A stretch of 64,000 nt of DNA. Origin: Coix lacryma-jobi var. lacryma-jobi. Lineage: Eukaryota; Streptophyta; Magnoliopsida; Poales; Poaceae. The translations under genes and the position numbers were made by a program. The notes below the pieces were generated by a model. That model was not told the DNA's origin and did not search any database. It was given only the letters and a program-made list of their open reading frames with translations. Of the stretch, positions 1 through 11,801 are shown in pieces (positions within the stretch are counted from its first letter, which is position 1; each line of letters starts with the position of its first letter). The stretch is from assembly GCA_009763385.1 (NCBI GenBank), contig CM019827.1, positions 96,508,177 through 96,572,176 of the forward strand, given 5' to 3'.

Positions 1-1075
1 TAGAAGCTGTTCGGGCCGGATTAAACCCGAGTCGCGCCCTCTAGTATGGAAATGCGATCTGCCGCGTGAGGCCATCGCCAGGTTCCAATTGGGCGGTCCG
101 TGCTTGAACCGCGACGATTACCACCACGAACAAGCATCGAGCGGTTACCCAATGCATGGACCCGACAGGGAAAGTGTGGGTTGGTATTAAAGGTCTTTCA
201 CCAGCTGGTTTGGAATTCGATTCGAGTCGCTGTCTCCCCCGGTTAGTGGGAAACTATGGCGAGCTTCACCACGATACAACTCCACGTGATGTTTTAAAGG
301 TTCAACTAAAATATGGATAAGTCAACTGGATATGGTTATATTATTGCTTGTTAGACTCAAGTGTGTGTAATAGTTCAGGTGCAAACCTAGAGTAAGAGAT
401 AGGTCTAAAACTGACAGCTCATCAATGTCATTAATACTCCTTATCTTAATTTGAGCTTTTCGCAACTAAAGATCCCAGCTCCACCTAAAAAGGCCTTGCA
501 TATCCTTGGTGTCTTTATTTTTAGTTGGACGGGTAAGTCTAGCTGAGTACATTCCCATACTCAGGGTTTATCCCGTTGTTGCAGATGGCCAGGTCTACTA
601 TGGCTATTGTAAGCACTGCCTCTACCCGGTGGAAGGTGATGAGGAGTAGGCCTAGGGCAGGGTCATCCAGAAGCTTCCCCTTTTCTTTTGCTAGTCTGAG
701 ACTACTAGTGGCACATTACTTGAAAAAGGAGGATTGAGTTGTGTTGGGTTGAAGTATCAAACAATGTTTTATTCGGACTACATGTGTGGTGGTCGTGTTT
801 AAAACTTACTTAAGCTTCCGCACTTTTAAATTCGGTATTGTAATAACTCTGTCTTAAATTCGCACTATGATGTTTTAAATCTGGTTTCGTTTATTTGTGA
901 TGTCTCCTTGCGAATGTAATTCTTGAACAATGCGATCCTGTATGTTGTATGATGATAAAAATCCTTCGAGATTTCTGGACTACCGGGGTTATATGGGTTC
1001 AAGTATGAGTCGATGTCAGACGGAATTTGACTAAGACGGTACTTGAGCTCTTATAATCAGGACGGTTCCGCCACA
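1..1075 (+). repeat. 5' LTR of the chromovirus, 3'-terminal 1.07 kb only
   Basis: It matches 14521-15593 almost base for base and ends in ...CCGCCACA, the same end as the 3' LTR. The missing 5' three-quarters lie before the window. A near-palindrome at 544-563 (TGAGTAC...TACTCA) is shared with other LTR families in the window. Confidence 0.95.
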
Positions 1076-1077
1076 AC

Positions 1078-1093
1078 TGATATCAGAGCATGG
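1078..1093 (+). other. Primer-binding site, initiator-Met tRNA type
   Basis: TGATATCAGAGCATGG starts two bases after the LTR end. It differs at one position from the usual plant TGGTATCAGAGC motif that pairs with the 3' end of initiator tRNA-Met. Confidence 0.8.
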
Positions 1094-1742
1094 TTCAAGT
1101 TATTGCATCCTTATTGTGTGCCCAGTCTCGTCCTTAAGCCCTGTACTAGGATTCAGGTGGCTTAACTGTTAACAGGGTTCAGGGATTTGCTTCATGTTGG
1201 ATCTTTATTGCTGGTCCATTCTCGAGGGAAAGAGAATGCGTCGATTGCGAAAACATGCATAAAATAATTTTGTGAGATATGAGAGCATGACCATCCAACC
1301 GTCGGTCTAGGTGAGAGTTCTTATACCAAGTATGTGTGAGCTCCACGCAAACATATACGAGGCTATCAATGTTTTAAGGGTATTTTCCATATTGGTGCAT
1401 GGTGTTAGTATTGGCTTCTATGTATTTTGAGCATATTGGCCAATACTCTGTTGTCTTATCATTGGGATTGCTTTGGGCTGAAATGAATCTTCTGCAGGTA
1501 CACTAACTATGCGATCGAGTAGAACGTGTAGATAACGCATGAGAGATCGTTCTTGCCACCGACTAGAACGTTAGGACTTACGAGTCATTGTTAGTGAGTG
1601 AGAATGTAAGTACGATCATGCATCATGTTTACATTCTTGCATTTACATTACCTCCCCTTAATTAAAAGTTGTCTCTTTTTCTATAAAAATTTGCCAACTT
1701 AATATCCGTCTCAAGAGAGTTCGAAACCCTTTGTTTCTACAG
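1094..1742 (+). other. Untranslated leader of the chromovirus
   Basis: No open frame or recognisable motif of note is seen. This is the transcribed spacer between the PBS and the extra ORF. Confidence 0.6.
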
Positions 1743-2378
1743 ATGGCCCGGACTAAGCTGACCGCTCGCAAGGCCACTGGAGGCAGAGGAGTTCCGCGTC
1801 ACCGCTTGGCCACCAGGTTGACCCGGAAGACGTTTTTGACCTACTTCGGGTTGCCGACGATCCTATGGAGGATTCTGCAGGCCGTGGGCTATGAGGAGGG
1901 ACAGAAGCCCAGGTACTCGTGGCAGAAGGAGATCTATGGGCAGGATTCTTTGGTCATGGTGCAGATCAAGGTCCAAGCCTTGCCTGCCAAGCCCCACTGG
2001 ACAGGATGGACGAAGATTACCAGAGGAACATGTGCCAAGGATGGAGCTAACAAGGCAGCATACCTAGTGCTGAAGGACATCATCGCCCACTTCCCCGCCA
2101 ACCTGGCTAGCGCGATGGCAGGAGTGTTCCCACGTGGATCACCTTTTCCTTTGCGCTGGAGGCAGACGTTGGAGTCAGTTCTGACAGGGAGCCCCGAGGA
2201 GAGGTTCTTCTGCGAGACGCCCGCGATGAGTGCCACCGGAGCTTTGCTAGGTGTATGTGAGAGTTTGGAGCGCACTCTCGAGAGCGTGAACTTCACTCTT
2301 ACGGCCACCTACCAGAGCAAAGGGAGACTGCAGGAGGAGTTTGACGCCGAGGTAGCCCGTCTCCAGGAGAGGATATAG
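1743..2378 (+). CDS. Extra ORF upstream of gag, with histone H3-tail-like N terminus
   Basis: The product is not from a family I can name. The ATG at 1743 is preferred over an in-frame ATG at 1731 because it begins the motif M-A-R-T-K-x-T-A-R-K-x-T-G-G, as in histone H3 (MARTKQTARKSTGG). The likeness continues past residue 14: a P-R-x-x-L-A-T-[KR] block and then R-K-T where H3 has R-K-S at 26-28, with one extra residue. Residues matching H3 K4, K9 and K27 are kept; K14 and K23 are Arg. After about residue 31 there is no histone fold. A mixed alpha/beta-looking segment with a D-G-A-N-K-A-A helix follows (loosely like the last helix of a dsRNA-binding domain, weak), then a heptad-like region. 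The frame runs through a TAG at 2376-2378 into more coding-like sequence, so the ancestral protein was longer. Confidence 0.7.
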   Translation: MARTKLTARKATGGRGVPRHRLATRLTRKTFLTYFGLPTILWRILQAVGYEEGQKPRYSWQKEIYGQDSLVMVQIKVQALPAKPHWTGWTKITRGTCAKDGANKAAYLVLKDIIAHFPANLASAMAGVFPRGSPFPLRWRQTLESVLTGSPEERFFCETPAMSATGALLGVCESLERTLESVNFTLTATYQSKGRLQEEFDAEVARLQERI

Positions 2379-2774
2379 CAGGTCACCCTTGAGCGTGACG
2401 ACGCCCGTGCTACAGCAGGAGCAGAGACCACTGCCAGGACCGTTGCAGAGCAGATGTACCTGACTACCGCCTTTCCGCGGGATGAGGCCCGCACAGCGCT
2501 CGACCAGCTCAAAGAGGGAGCTCACCACATGATACAGCAGATCCATGACCAGTAGGCCTACATCGACCAGCTCCACGAGGCGATCCACCAGATGCACCAC
2601 GCCGCTCAGGAGGCCGCAGCCCCAGCAGCCGCCGAGGTCCCCGCAGCCGAGGCCCAGGATCCCCAGGACGGAGAGGTCCTTGGTCTCGACGTCCCACTAG
2701 AGGAGGCTCACGTTGATGAGCCGATGATCGACGCTGACGCAGAGGACGCCGCATCCGCCGCTGGAGACGCCTGA
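2379..2774 (+). pseudogene. C-terminal continuation of the extra ORF, cut off by stop codons
   Basis: This is the same reading frame as the preceding ORF, separated by TAG at 2376 and broken again by TAG at 2553. Both sit where a CAG (Gln) is plausible, so C-to-T change may have made them. The frame encodes a Gln/Glu-rich helical segment with heptad character, then an Ala/Glu/Asp-rich acidic tail ending at TGA 2772-2774. Together with the upstream part this would be a protein of about 343 residues: basic H3-like N terminus, central domain, coiled coil, acidic C terminus. Confidence 0.6.
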
Positions 2775-3091
2775 GCGTTAGCTTCGTTAGGAGTCCTTTT
2801 CTTTTGTATAGCTTGAGCATGCTCGCTAGTGATGTAACCCTCAGACATGTGTTGGTTTCTGTTTAAGTTGTATGATGACATGTATGGCTTTTGGACAAAG
2901 TCCGGACTTCAATCCGGCACCTTTTTATGGAAATCCGTCGTTTGCATGTCTATTTTCGAGCGATTATTCTATGATGTTGTATGGAAATGAGTAATCATAC
3001 TTGGTCGTGTGCTAAATTTTCGAATTATGTACAGCGCAGTATTTATTCATGATCAATGTAACTTCACCTAATGATTGCTTATTAATGGGAT
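2775..3091 (+). other. Spacer between extra ORF and gag
   Basis: About 320 bases with no open frame and no clear signal. Confidence 0.5.
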
Positions 3092-4128
3092 ATGCAAATG
3101 TCGGCACACACTCGCAGCCAGCGTGCACAGGGGGCAGGACAGGAGGAGAATCTGCCACCTCCCCCACCGCCGCCGATGAGGCCGAAAGCATTTTTCGGCC
3201 AATTCTTGGGCAGCCAAAGGAACATGGAAGAAATGCAGAGGCACATGGAGGCCACCCTCCGCAACATCGCTAACAACACTGCACAGCAACATCAGCAACG
3301 CCAAGGCCCGGAGCCCAATCAGTATAGCTCCTACCGTGACTTCTTGGACACTCGTCCCCTTGTGTTCAAGGAAGCCACCGAACCGCTTGAGGCAGATGAA
3401 TGGCTCAACTCCATCACACAGAAGTTCCGTCTGCTTCGTCTGACAGAAGAGCTCAAGGCGGAGTACACCGCCCACATGTTGGAAGGACCCGCAGGTCTAT
3501 GGTGGGCCCAGTACCGTGCATCCTTGCCTGCAAATGCACGTGTCACTTGGGAGCAGTTCTCCACCGCTATGCGCAACCACTACATCCCTAGTGGTTTGAT
3601 GGAAATGAAGACTACAGAGTTCATGAGGCTGTCCCAGGGAACCAGGTCCATGTCAGAATACCTGCACAGCTTCAACAACCTGTCTCGCTATGCCCCCGAC
3701 TTTGTTAACACGGAGGCCAAGAAGATTGCTAGCTTCAAGCGTGGCATGAATGCCACCATGCTTTCAAAGATGGGCAACAGTCACCGCACCACTTTCAGTG
3801 ACTTTGTCAGTGACTGCCTGAATCAAGAGGCCAATGACAGCAGGCTGGCGACAGAGACCCGTCGTCGTGCGAACGAAGGAGGTTCGTCTCAACAGAGGAC
3901 CCCTTTCGGAGCACGCGCCCTGTATCGCCCACCAGATGCAGGAGCAAGGTTTCGTCCCCCGCAGAGGAAGATCACCACCAACCGTCCCCATCCCGGTTTT
4001 CAGAAGCCCTACACCGCTCCCCTGATGCAGAACAAGGCTAAAGCAGGAAGTGCAGGAGGTCCCAAGACCCCATATGTGATTGGCCATGCTACAACTGTGG
4101 TCAGACCGGACACCTGTCGCGTCAGTGC
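3092..4128 (+). pseudogene. gag: Chromovirus gag (capsid/nucleocapsid), frameshifted before the zinc knuckle
   Basis: The N-terminal part is a Ty3-type Gag: a proline run near residues 24-30, then the retrotransposon-gag core with motifs such as EADEWL, GPAGLWW and a W-E-Q-F block around residues 100-160, and a basic, Arg/Pro-rich tail. The nucleocapsid CX2CX4HX4C knuckle (C-Y-N-C...H...C) is present at 4087-4128, but in the frame of pol. A one-base shift between about 4030 and 4080 therefore separates the capsid from its knuckle. In the capsid frame an unrelated tail would run on to 4297. Gag packages the element RNA in cytoplasmic particles. Confidence 0.85.
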
Positions 4129-5944
4129 CCCCAGCCAAAGAAGCAGTACACTCAACCCCGACCTCGCACTGGCAATGTGCATTTCACCACCATTGAGGAG
4201 GTGCCAGAAGGAGAACCTGTTACCGCTGGTACGTTCCTTGTTAACCAATACCCCGCAGTTGTGTTGTTTGATTCTGGAGCATCACATTCTTTCATAAGTG
4301 AGAATTTTGTTATGAGAAGTAACCCTAAGTTGGTAGAATTGGATAGGGGTTATCAGATAAGTTCAGCAGGGGCTGTTCTTTCTGCCCGTATCATGGCTAA
4401 GGAGATGGAAATCACTTTTGGGGATAAAAAGGTATCTGTGGATCTTATCGTAATTCCCGGATTAGGTTTGGATGTCATCTTGGGGATGGGATGGATGAAA
4501 CGTTGGAAGGTCAACTTGGATATCACCAAACGAGTGGTTTCCCTAGTGAGCCCTCGGAATGAGTATTCCTTCCGGTTTAAGTTACCTCGAAACCCCCACG
4601 AGATCGGAGAGTTGTTCAATATCACGACAAAGCAGATAGCTGAGATCCCAGTAGTGTGTGAGTTCCCGGATGTCTTTCCTGATGAGTTGTCGGGACTACC
4701 GCCAGATAGGGATGTGGAGTTTGCTATAGAGTTAATCCCCGGAACCGCACCAATATCTCAAAAGTCGTATAGGATGCCGGCTAACGAGCTAGCAGAGCTC
4801 AAGACTCAGTTGCAAGAGCTTTTGGATAAAGGTTTGATACGCCCTAGTTCGTCACCTTGGGGATGTCCCGCCATCTTCGTAAAGAAGAAAGATAAAACTT
4901 TACGGGTGTGCGTGGATTACAGACCGTTGAATGCAGTAACCATAAAGAACAAGTATCCCTTACCCCGAATCGATGTCTTGTTTGATCAGTTATCAAAGGC
5001 AAAAGTGTTCTCAAAAATTGAACTGAGGTCAGGTTACCATCAGATCAAGATCAAAAGAGAGGATATACCAAAAACAGCCTTCTCTACCAGATATGGACTC
5101 TATGAGTATCTAGTTATGTCCTTCGGGTTAACCAATGCACCGGCACATTTCATGTACCTGATGAATTCGGTCTTCATGCCCGAGTTGGATAAGTTTGTTG
5201 TGGTGTTCATCGATGATATCTTGGTATACTCTGAGAATGAAAAGGATCATGCTGAGCACTTACGAGTTGTTTTGACCCGGCTTCGAGAGCATAAGTTATA
5301 TGCTAAGTTTAGTAAGTGTGAGTTTTGGTTGAAGAAGGTACCCTTCCTTGGTCACATCCTTTCAGAGGAAGGAATCTCTGTAGATCCTTCCAAGGTACAA
5401 GAAGTTATGGATTGGGAAGCACCCACAAGTGTTTTTGAGGTTCGTAGCTTTCTGGGTTTGGCCGGATACTACCGTCGGTTCATTCTGGATTTTTCAAGAA
5501 TAGCCAAGCCTATGACCCGTCTGACGCAGAAAAACAAAAAGTTCGAATGGACTCCATAGTGTGAAACAACTTTTCGCACTTTCCGAACGTTGTTGACTTC
5601 TGCACCTGTTTTGGCTCAGCCAAACTTGGAGGAACCTTTTGATGTGTTTTGTGACGCATCCAGGGTTGGACTTGGATGTGTACTCATGCAGAATGGAAGA
5701 GTTATCGCCTATTGTTCCCGCCAGTTGAGGCCGCATGAAGAGAATTACCCCACTCATGACTTGGAATTGGCAGCCGTAGTGCATGCACTCAAGATCTGGA
5801 GGCATTACCTTATGGGTAACCTATGTCATGTGTACACGGATCACAAAAGTCTGAAGTATATCTTCACCCAGCCGGAGTTAAATATGAGGCAAAGAAGATG
5901 GTTAGAGTTGATTAAGGACTATAACCTTGAAGTGCATTACCACC
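4129..5944 (+). pseudogene. pol: Chromovirus pol, first part: protease, reverse transcriptase, RNase H
   Basis: The aspartic protease motif D-S-G-A starts at 4270. The RT palm carries a V-D-Y-R-x-L-N block near 4912 and the catalytic F-I-D-D-I-L-V-Y-S at 5206-5232. RNase H follows with C-D-A-S near 5650 and T-D-H-K near 5836. The frame is continuous from the zinc knuckle except for a TAG at 5557-5559 in the RT-RNase H connection. The frame ends inside the V-H-Y-H-P-G-K motif, where the solo LTR has inserted, and resumes in phase on its far side. Confidence 0.9.
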
Positions 5945-8900
5945 TGTGGCAGAACCTCCCGGTAATGTGGCCCACCCGCACACGTCACCGTCTCCCCGAG
6001 CTCTAATGACTGTGCACATGTACCACATCACAGGAAAGATCTGTCGAGTGTCCCCGAGGGAACCCCGAATTATCCACGAGCCACAGGATCATCATCATGA
6101 AGGATGGAATAATTACAACATTTGATACAAAATACCATCGGAGTGCGGAAGCAAGGTAGATAACCTTTATAAAACACGAAGGTGTTACTTTTTGCATAAA
6201 TACAACCGGTATCGAGGAAGCAGAATAGTATTACGGAACCATACTTAGGCGGAGTACCTAAGTTGGAGAAGAAGAACGACCAGATCACGTCAAGCCCACT
6301 GACATGATCATGATCAACGTCACTTAGGAGAAACCTGCAACAGGGGGTTAACAAACCCTGAGTACTGGGGTACTCAACAAGACTTACCCGACTAAAGAAA
6401 AAAGGGAGAAGACTCAGGAATGAGAGGCTTAGGTAGTCAAGGTAAGGCTTAAGCAAGATCAAGTATTTTGCAGAAAAGCATTTTGAAATCCTTGTTTTAT
6501 TTTTGAAAGAATTCCAGTATTTCTCAATTCTTCATTGTTCAAGATTCATCTTACCTTTCAAAAACATACCTAGTTGAGAACCACTCTCCGTTGACAATCA
6601 GTGACCAAGTCTCCAAAACCGAGGAGCAATGTTAATCCGGATAAATAATACTCAGCTGAGGATCCCTATCCACACTGCATATGTAGCACCCAAGCTTGCA
6701 TATGCCAACTCGTCTACCACGATTCCTCCAAGATTGGGCCCGGTCCTACGCCACCCGGAAGTACAGTACACCACTCCTATCCAGGTACGACGACCACATG
6801 GGTACATGCTACTTCCGCCATCTCTCCACTCCCAGTGCGCGGTTGTCGGTCCAATAAAGGATTCCTCGGAGCCAGAGCTTTCCGAAGTATGTGAATAGTT
6901 GCAAGTCTTGGCCAGCAGGCCCCCATACGGATGGTCCCTAATTTTCCAGCCAGAACTACACCTTGGTTATATCTCACCCAAGCATAATAGTCCTGTCAGT
7001 TTTTCAACCCTGTCCTGGTCGGTGTCAACTGTTGAGTCCCGGACTTCAACATGACGGCACCGTACGCTCGGACAACCTCTCCTCGCTGTTGACTAGGTAC
7101 GGATCAGATACTTAGCCAACAGTCGGGGAGTAAAGCCAAATTCCCATAAAAATTCTTTAAGTGATCACACTTTTGAAATTGGCATTTTTATCGCAAATCT
7201 ATTGTATAGCAATGCTAAGAATTTTGCAAATAGTTTTTAAACAGGGTAGGGGATCTTTGGTGGAGGTAAAGTGCAGGTAATAGGTCATCACACAACTCCT
7301 ATCACCTAATGCAGTAATTTAACTCAAAAGCATTTAAGAAAATTTTCGCAAAAGCAAGGTAGGGTTAAAATGCACCGGGGCTTGCCTTGAAGAGCAAAAA
7401 GGACAGGCTCGGGGTCGGCAGTGCAGGTGTCGGAGCTTGGGGTCGCCTCAGGGGTAGGTCCGTCAGCGGCTGCTTCGACTTTGACGCCTTCTCCTTCGGT
7501 CACTATACGGATGCAATGATGTATGCTTATGAGGATGCTGACATGAACAATACGGCGCAGGACAAAACTACTGATTCTAGAGCACACTTTCTAACGCGAA
7601 AGTAACTTCTTAGTGTGGACATAAAGTTATTTTTCTTTATCCCTAAGCAAAATTAATCAACCTACTAAACATCATTTATCCGACCTAAACACAAATCATG
7701 CATGGCATCACAAACACCATAGACCAAAAGGGTGGGGGTCTATGAACAACAAATAATCCCAAAAGTCACATCACAGGGCATACAACATGAACTCTACTTG
7801 ATTTTCTATTTTTTTCCTAATTATATAAAAAGGTCATTTTATGAAGTTACTCCAAAAGGCCTCAAAAATCTACCAGAGACTAAACATGACATAACTAGCA
7901 CATAAAAATTTATCTCATGATTTTTGGAGCTACACATGATTTTCTAAAAATCTAAAACCATTCATTTCTTAATTAAAAGGGAGATTTTTCATTTTCAAAT
8001 TTTTGCACAAAGTCAAAGTTTCATATTTTTCTAAAATATTACATGGTATAAACAGTCTACCATAAAATTTTCAGAATTTTTGGAGCAACACAGAAAATCA
8101 CACAAAAAGAAGAAAAAGGAACACTATTCACATCTTCCAAAAAGGGAAAAGAGCACTGTGCTCTTTCCTCGCAAGGCTCGGGCGAAACGGGCTCGGGCGA
8201 GACGGAAGCGACTGCTTCGTCCGAGGCCTGGAGGAGGCTCGGGCGAGACGGAAGCGACTGCTTCGTCCGAGGCCTGGCTCGGAGGCTCGGGCGAGACGGG
8301 CTCGGGCGAGACGGAAGGCTCGGGCGAAACGCAGGCGAGGCGGACGGCGGACCGGCCGTTCGTGGCTCGCGCTGGGAAAGCCGAGGGTGGGGAAAGATTC
8401 GCGGGCTCACCGTGAGTCGGGAGGGAGGCTCGGCGAGGCGGTGCAGGGTCGGAGGAAGGAGTTCGACGTCGGCGGTGCTTCGGCGGAGCTCTCTGGCGGC
8501 GAGCGGCGTCCGGCGGCTCTGTCCACCAAAAGGGATCACCGAGGTGCGGTTAGGAGCGCACGGAGGTGAGGAAGAGAGGGCAGGGGTCGGAGGGACGGGA
8601 GGAACACTCACGGCGGCGAAATCCTCTCCTTGCCGAAACGCGGCCGTTTGCCAGAGTCGGGGACGAAGCTCCTGCGCCGGCGATAGGAGGGCGGAGGGGT
8701 GAAATTGGTTGCTCCGGAAGGTGGAGCAGCTCAAGGCGAAGGCGGTGGAGGCTTCGGCGGGCGCTGGGGTGGTCCGGTGGTGCGGGGCGCCGTGGTGGCG
8801 GCAATGGCGGAACCCGGCGGCTTCTTATAGCCGCGGGCGGAGTTGGGGAGGGGTCCGGGCGAGGGGTGAGATCGCTCGCGCGACATTAAAGGAGTTAGGG

Positions 8901-9845
8901 GACATGGTAGGGCGGCTCGGTGCGGCGGGAAACGCGCGCGCGGCGGGGCGGCTTGCCGGAGGCCGGCAACTGTGCGCTGTCCGCGGCCGAGAGGAAAGAG
9001 GAGGAGGGTAGGGGATGGGCGAGGCGGCGGTAGGTAGGGGCCGAGAGGAAAGACGAGCACCAGCGCTTGGCCGCGCGCGGCACGGGCGCGGGTCAGCCGG
9101 GCTCGGCATGGGCGGCGAGGCTCGCGCGCGGCGCGGCGGCCTTGCCGGAGGCCGGGGCCCCCTGGCTTTAAAGCTCGTGCACAGTGACGACATTTAAAGC
9201 AAAACTTCCCCTTTTTGAAATTTTGAAATTACTCCCAAAAGTTGAACTACACAAAGAAAACTCAAAACACCAAAGTTGCTTAAAATTTTGAGATCTACAA
9301 CTTTGTCAATATAAACTTTTTCGGAAACTCAAAAGTTTTTGAGATAATTTTGAAAACCGAAAAAGGGACAAAATTGAAGTTTGAAGGAATTTGAAATTAC
9401 TTCTGATTTTGTATTGAAACTTGAAAATCTGCAAACACCAAAGTTGTTCCTCTTGACAAGATCTACAACTTTGCTAAAAGGACCAACCTCAAATTTTGAA
9501 TAGTTTTTAAACTAATAAAAGAGGGGTAAAAACCAAGGTTTGGAAATCAGGGTTTTTCAAAAGGAATTTAAATTCTATTTCTGATTTTTAACTTTGATCA
9601 ACACAACAAAACATCAAGACACTCAACTGGACAAGATTTACACAAAGCTAGACACAGAGGTGAAATTACCATTTTGCCCTCAAGGAAGATTTGGGCCTTT
9701 AGGGTTTTCGAAAAAGAGATCACTACACACAAAAGGGAACAAATGCAACAAGCATCAAGGCAAACATAATGCATGACTAGAATGATTAGTGACTAAAGAT
9801 GATGACATATCAGGTTAATTCATATTAAACACCAGAGGTGTTACA
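5945..9845 (-). repeat. Solo LTR (3.9 kb) inserted in pol, reverse orientation, TSD CCACC
   Basis: It starts TG and ends CA, and is flanked by perfect 5-bp duplications CCACC at 5940-5944 and 9846-9850. Read on the minus strand it starts TGTAACACCTCTGG. No gag or pol lies inside, so it is a solo LTR left by LTR-LTR recombination. Its plan matches the resident chromovirus LTR but reversed: a GC-rich block (about 8160-9180), a donor-like CACG|GTGAGC at 8411/8410, an AT-rich stretch, an acceptor-like ending near 7503, and a hairpin TGAGTAC-TGGG-GTACTCA at 6359-6376. It comes from a related but distinct LTR family. ORFs inside it are probably composition artefacts. Confidence 0.92.
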
Positions 9846-9850
9846 CCACC

Positions 9851-11473
9851 CCGGAAAAGCGAATGTTGTAGCAGATGCCTTGAGGCGCAAGACTCATTGC
9901 AACTCCCTACAACCACTATTGGAAGATGGATTTAACCTTATGCACCCCGTTATGTTAAACAATATCACTCTACAGTGTACCCTGGAAAGTGACATCATTG
10001 AAGGACAAAAGACAGATGGAGAGATCTACCAGATTAAGAAGAGGTTGGAAACCAATAGTTCTTTGAACTTTAGAACAAATGAACAGGGAATTCTGTGGTA
10101 TAATCAGAGGTTGGTTGTTCCTAAGGACACAGAGCTGAAAGAAAGAATTCTGAATGAAGCTCATAATTCAAAGTTGTCTATCCATCCAGGAAGCAGTAAG
10201 ATGTACCAAGATCTCAGAACAAGGTATTGGTGGTCAAAGATGAAGAAAGAAGTTGCAGCTTATGTCGCAAGGTGTGATACTTGCTGCAGGATAAAAGCTA
10301 TACACCTGAGACCTGCCGGACTGTTACAACCGTTATCAATCCCAGAGTGGAAATGAGAAGAGATTAGTATGGATTTCATCACAGGTCTTCCCACCACTCA
10401 AAAAGGAAATGATTCTATCTGGGTTATCGTGGATCGATTATCTAAAGTGGCTCACTTCATACCAGTCAAGACTACACATCGACCCCATCAGTATGCAGAC
10501 TTGTACATTCAAAACATCTTGATGTTGCATGAGGTTCCAAAAAGGATTGTCTCTGATAGAGGACCCCAGTTCATAGCGCGTTTTTGGGAACAGTTGCATA
10601 AGGAGCTAGGGACTAAGTTGGTAAGAAGTTCCGCTTATCACCCCCAAACCACAGGACAAACAGAAAGGGTGAATCAAATTTTGGAAGATATCCTCAGAGC
10701 TTGTGTTCTATCCTCTGGAGAATCATGGGAGAAATGGTTACCCCTTGCTGAGTTTTCCTATAACAATAGCTATCAAGAAAGTATAAAGATGACACCGTTT
10801 GAAGTTTTATATGGACAAAGATGCAGAACCCCGGTAAATTGGGTTGAATCAGGAGATCGAGGATTTTATCGGTCAGATTATGTACAGGATGCTGAAGAGA
10901 TTGTGCAAACAGTACAACAACATATCAAGGCCGCACAATCCCGACAGAAGAGCTATGCTGACACACGAAGAAGACCCTTGGAGTTTCAAGTTGGGGACTA
11001 TGTTTATCTTAAGGTCTCCCATGAGAAAGGTCTAACGTTTTGGAATTAAAAAAAAGCTAGCACCACGATATGTGGGACCATATCAGATCATAGCCAAAAA
11101 GGGAGAAGTCGCCTATGAAGTGCAGTTACCTCCAGAGATGAGCGCAGTCTTCTCAGTGTTCTATGTGTCCTAGTTGAAGAAGTGTTTTCGAGTTCCAGAA
11201 CGAGAAGAAGTTCAGATCTCGGATGTCTCCATCAGATCAGATCTAGAATACTATGAACAGCCCAAGGAGATACTGGATACCAAGACCCGAGAGACTCGCA
11301 ACCAAACAGTGAAGACTTACAAGATTCTCTGGAGCAACCACGGACCCAACGATGCGACTTGGGAAACCGAGGAGTACTTACGCGTGAACTATCCCGCTTT
11401 TTATAACGATTGGTACGTAACCCAAATCTCGGGACGAGATTTCTTTAAGGGAAGAAGGGCTGTGACACCCTAG
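9851..11473 (+). pseudogene. pol: Chromovirus pol, second part: integrase and chromodomain
   Basis: The frame resumes in phase after the solo LTR. The HHCC zinc-binding region lies near 10150-10300 (two His, then C-D-T-C). A TGA at 10354, where TGG is likely, interrupts it. The catalytic core shows D at 10372, D at 10555 and E at 10663, a D,D35E spacing. A one-base shift in a T/A run at about 11037-11050 and a TAG at 11171-11173 (probably from CAG) follow. The last ORF (11174-11473) is a chromodomain with Y-Y-E-Q-P, I-L-W-S-N-H and A-T-W-E motifs. Where HP1 has W-x-x-Y in its methyl-lysine cage this has W-S-N-H, so one cage aromatic appears replaced by His. Chromodomains in this position are thought to guide insertion into heterochromatin. 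Confidence 0.88.
11447..11460 (+). other. Polypurine tract of the chromovirus
   Basis: AAGGGAAGAAGGGC lies directly before the 3' LTR start TGTGACACCC. It primes plus-strand DNA synthesis. Confidence 0.8.
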
Positions 11474-11801
11474 TGTCAAGCACTGCATTACAAACTACTT
11501 TTAGCTACTAAAATGCATAAGCAATGCATTGCATCATTTTATGTGCATTAAAGTGCTTTTGTCTCTGATTTATTTGTCTGGATTTTGGTTTCTGTTGGAC
11601 TTGGTTGTTTGAGTGACTTTCTGACTTGGCAAATAATTTTATAAAATAAAGAATATTCAGTATAGTACTTTTTGTATTGACACCTTGATTTAGTTCAAAA
11701 ATTGTTTAGCAAATAAAAATGAGGTAAACAAAATGATTTATGTCTCAAAATTTGCTTTATTTCTGTGGAGGTTTTAAAAGTGCTTTTCAGCAAAAATGTT
11801 C

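Noticed and set aside
533..584. Possible 52-nt intron GTAAGT...TTGCAG in the chromovirus LTR (also near 15052-15103)
   Set aside because: Too short for a normal plant intron, and the conserved element there is better explained by the GAGTAC hairpin.
8057..9197. Overlapping ORFs on both strands in the solo LTR
   Set aside because: Same GC-rich composition effect in the reversed LTR; no conserved reading frame with the related LTRs.
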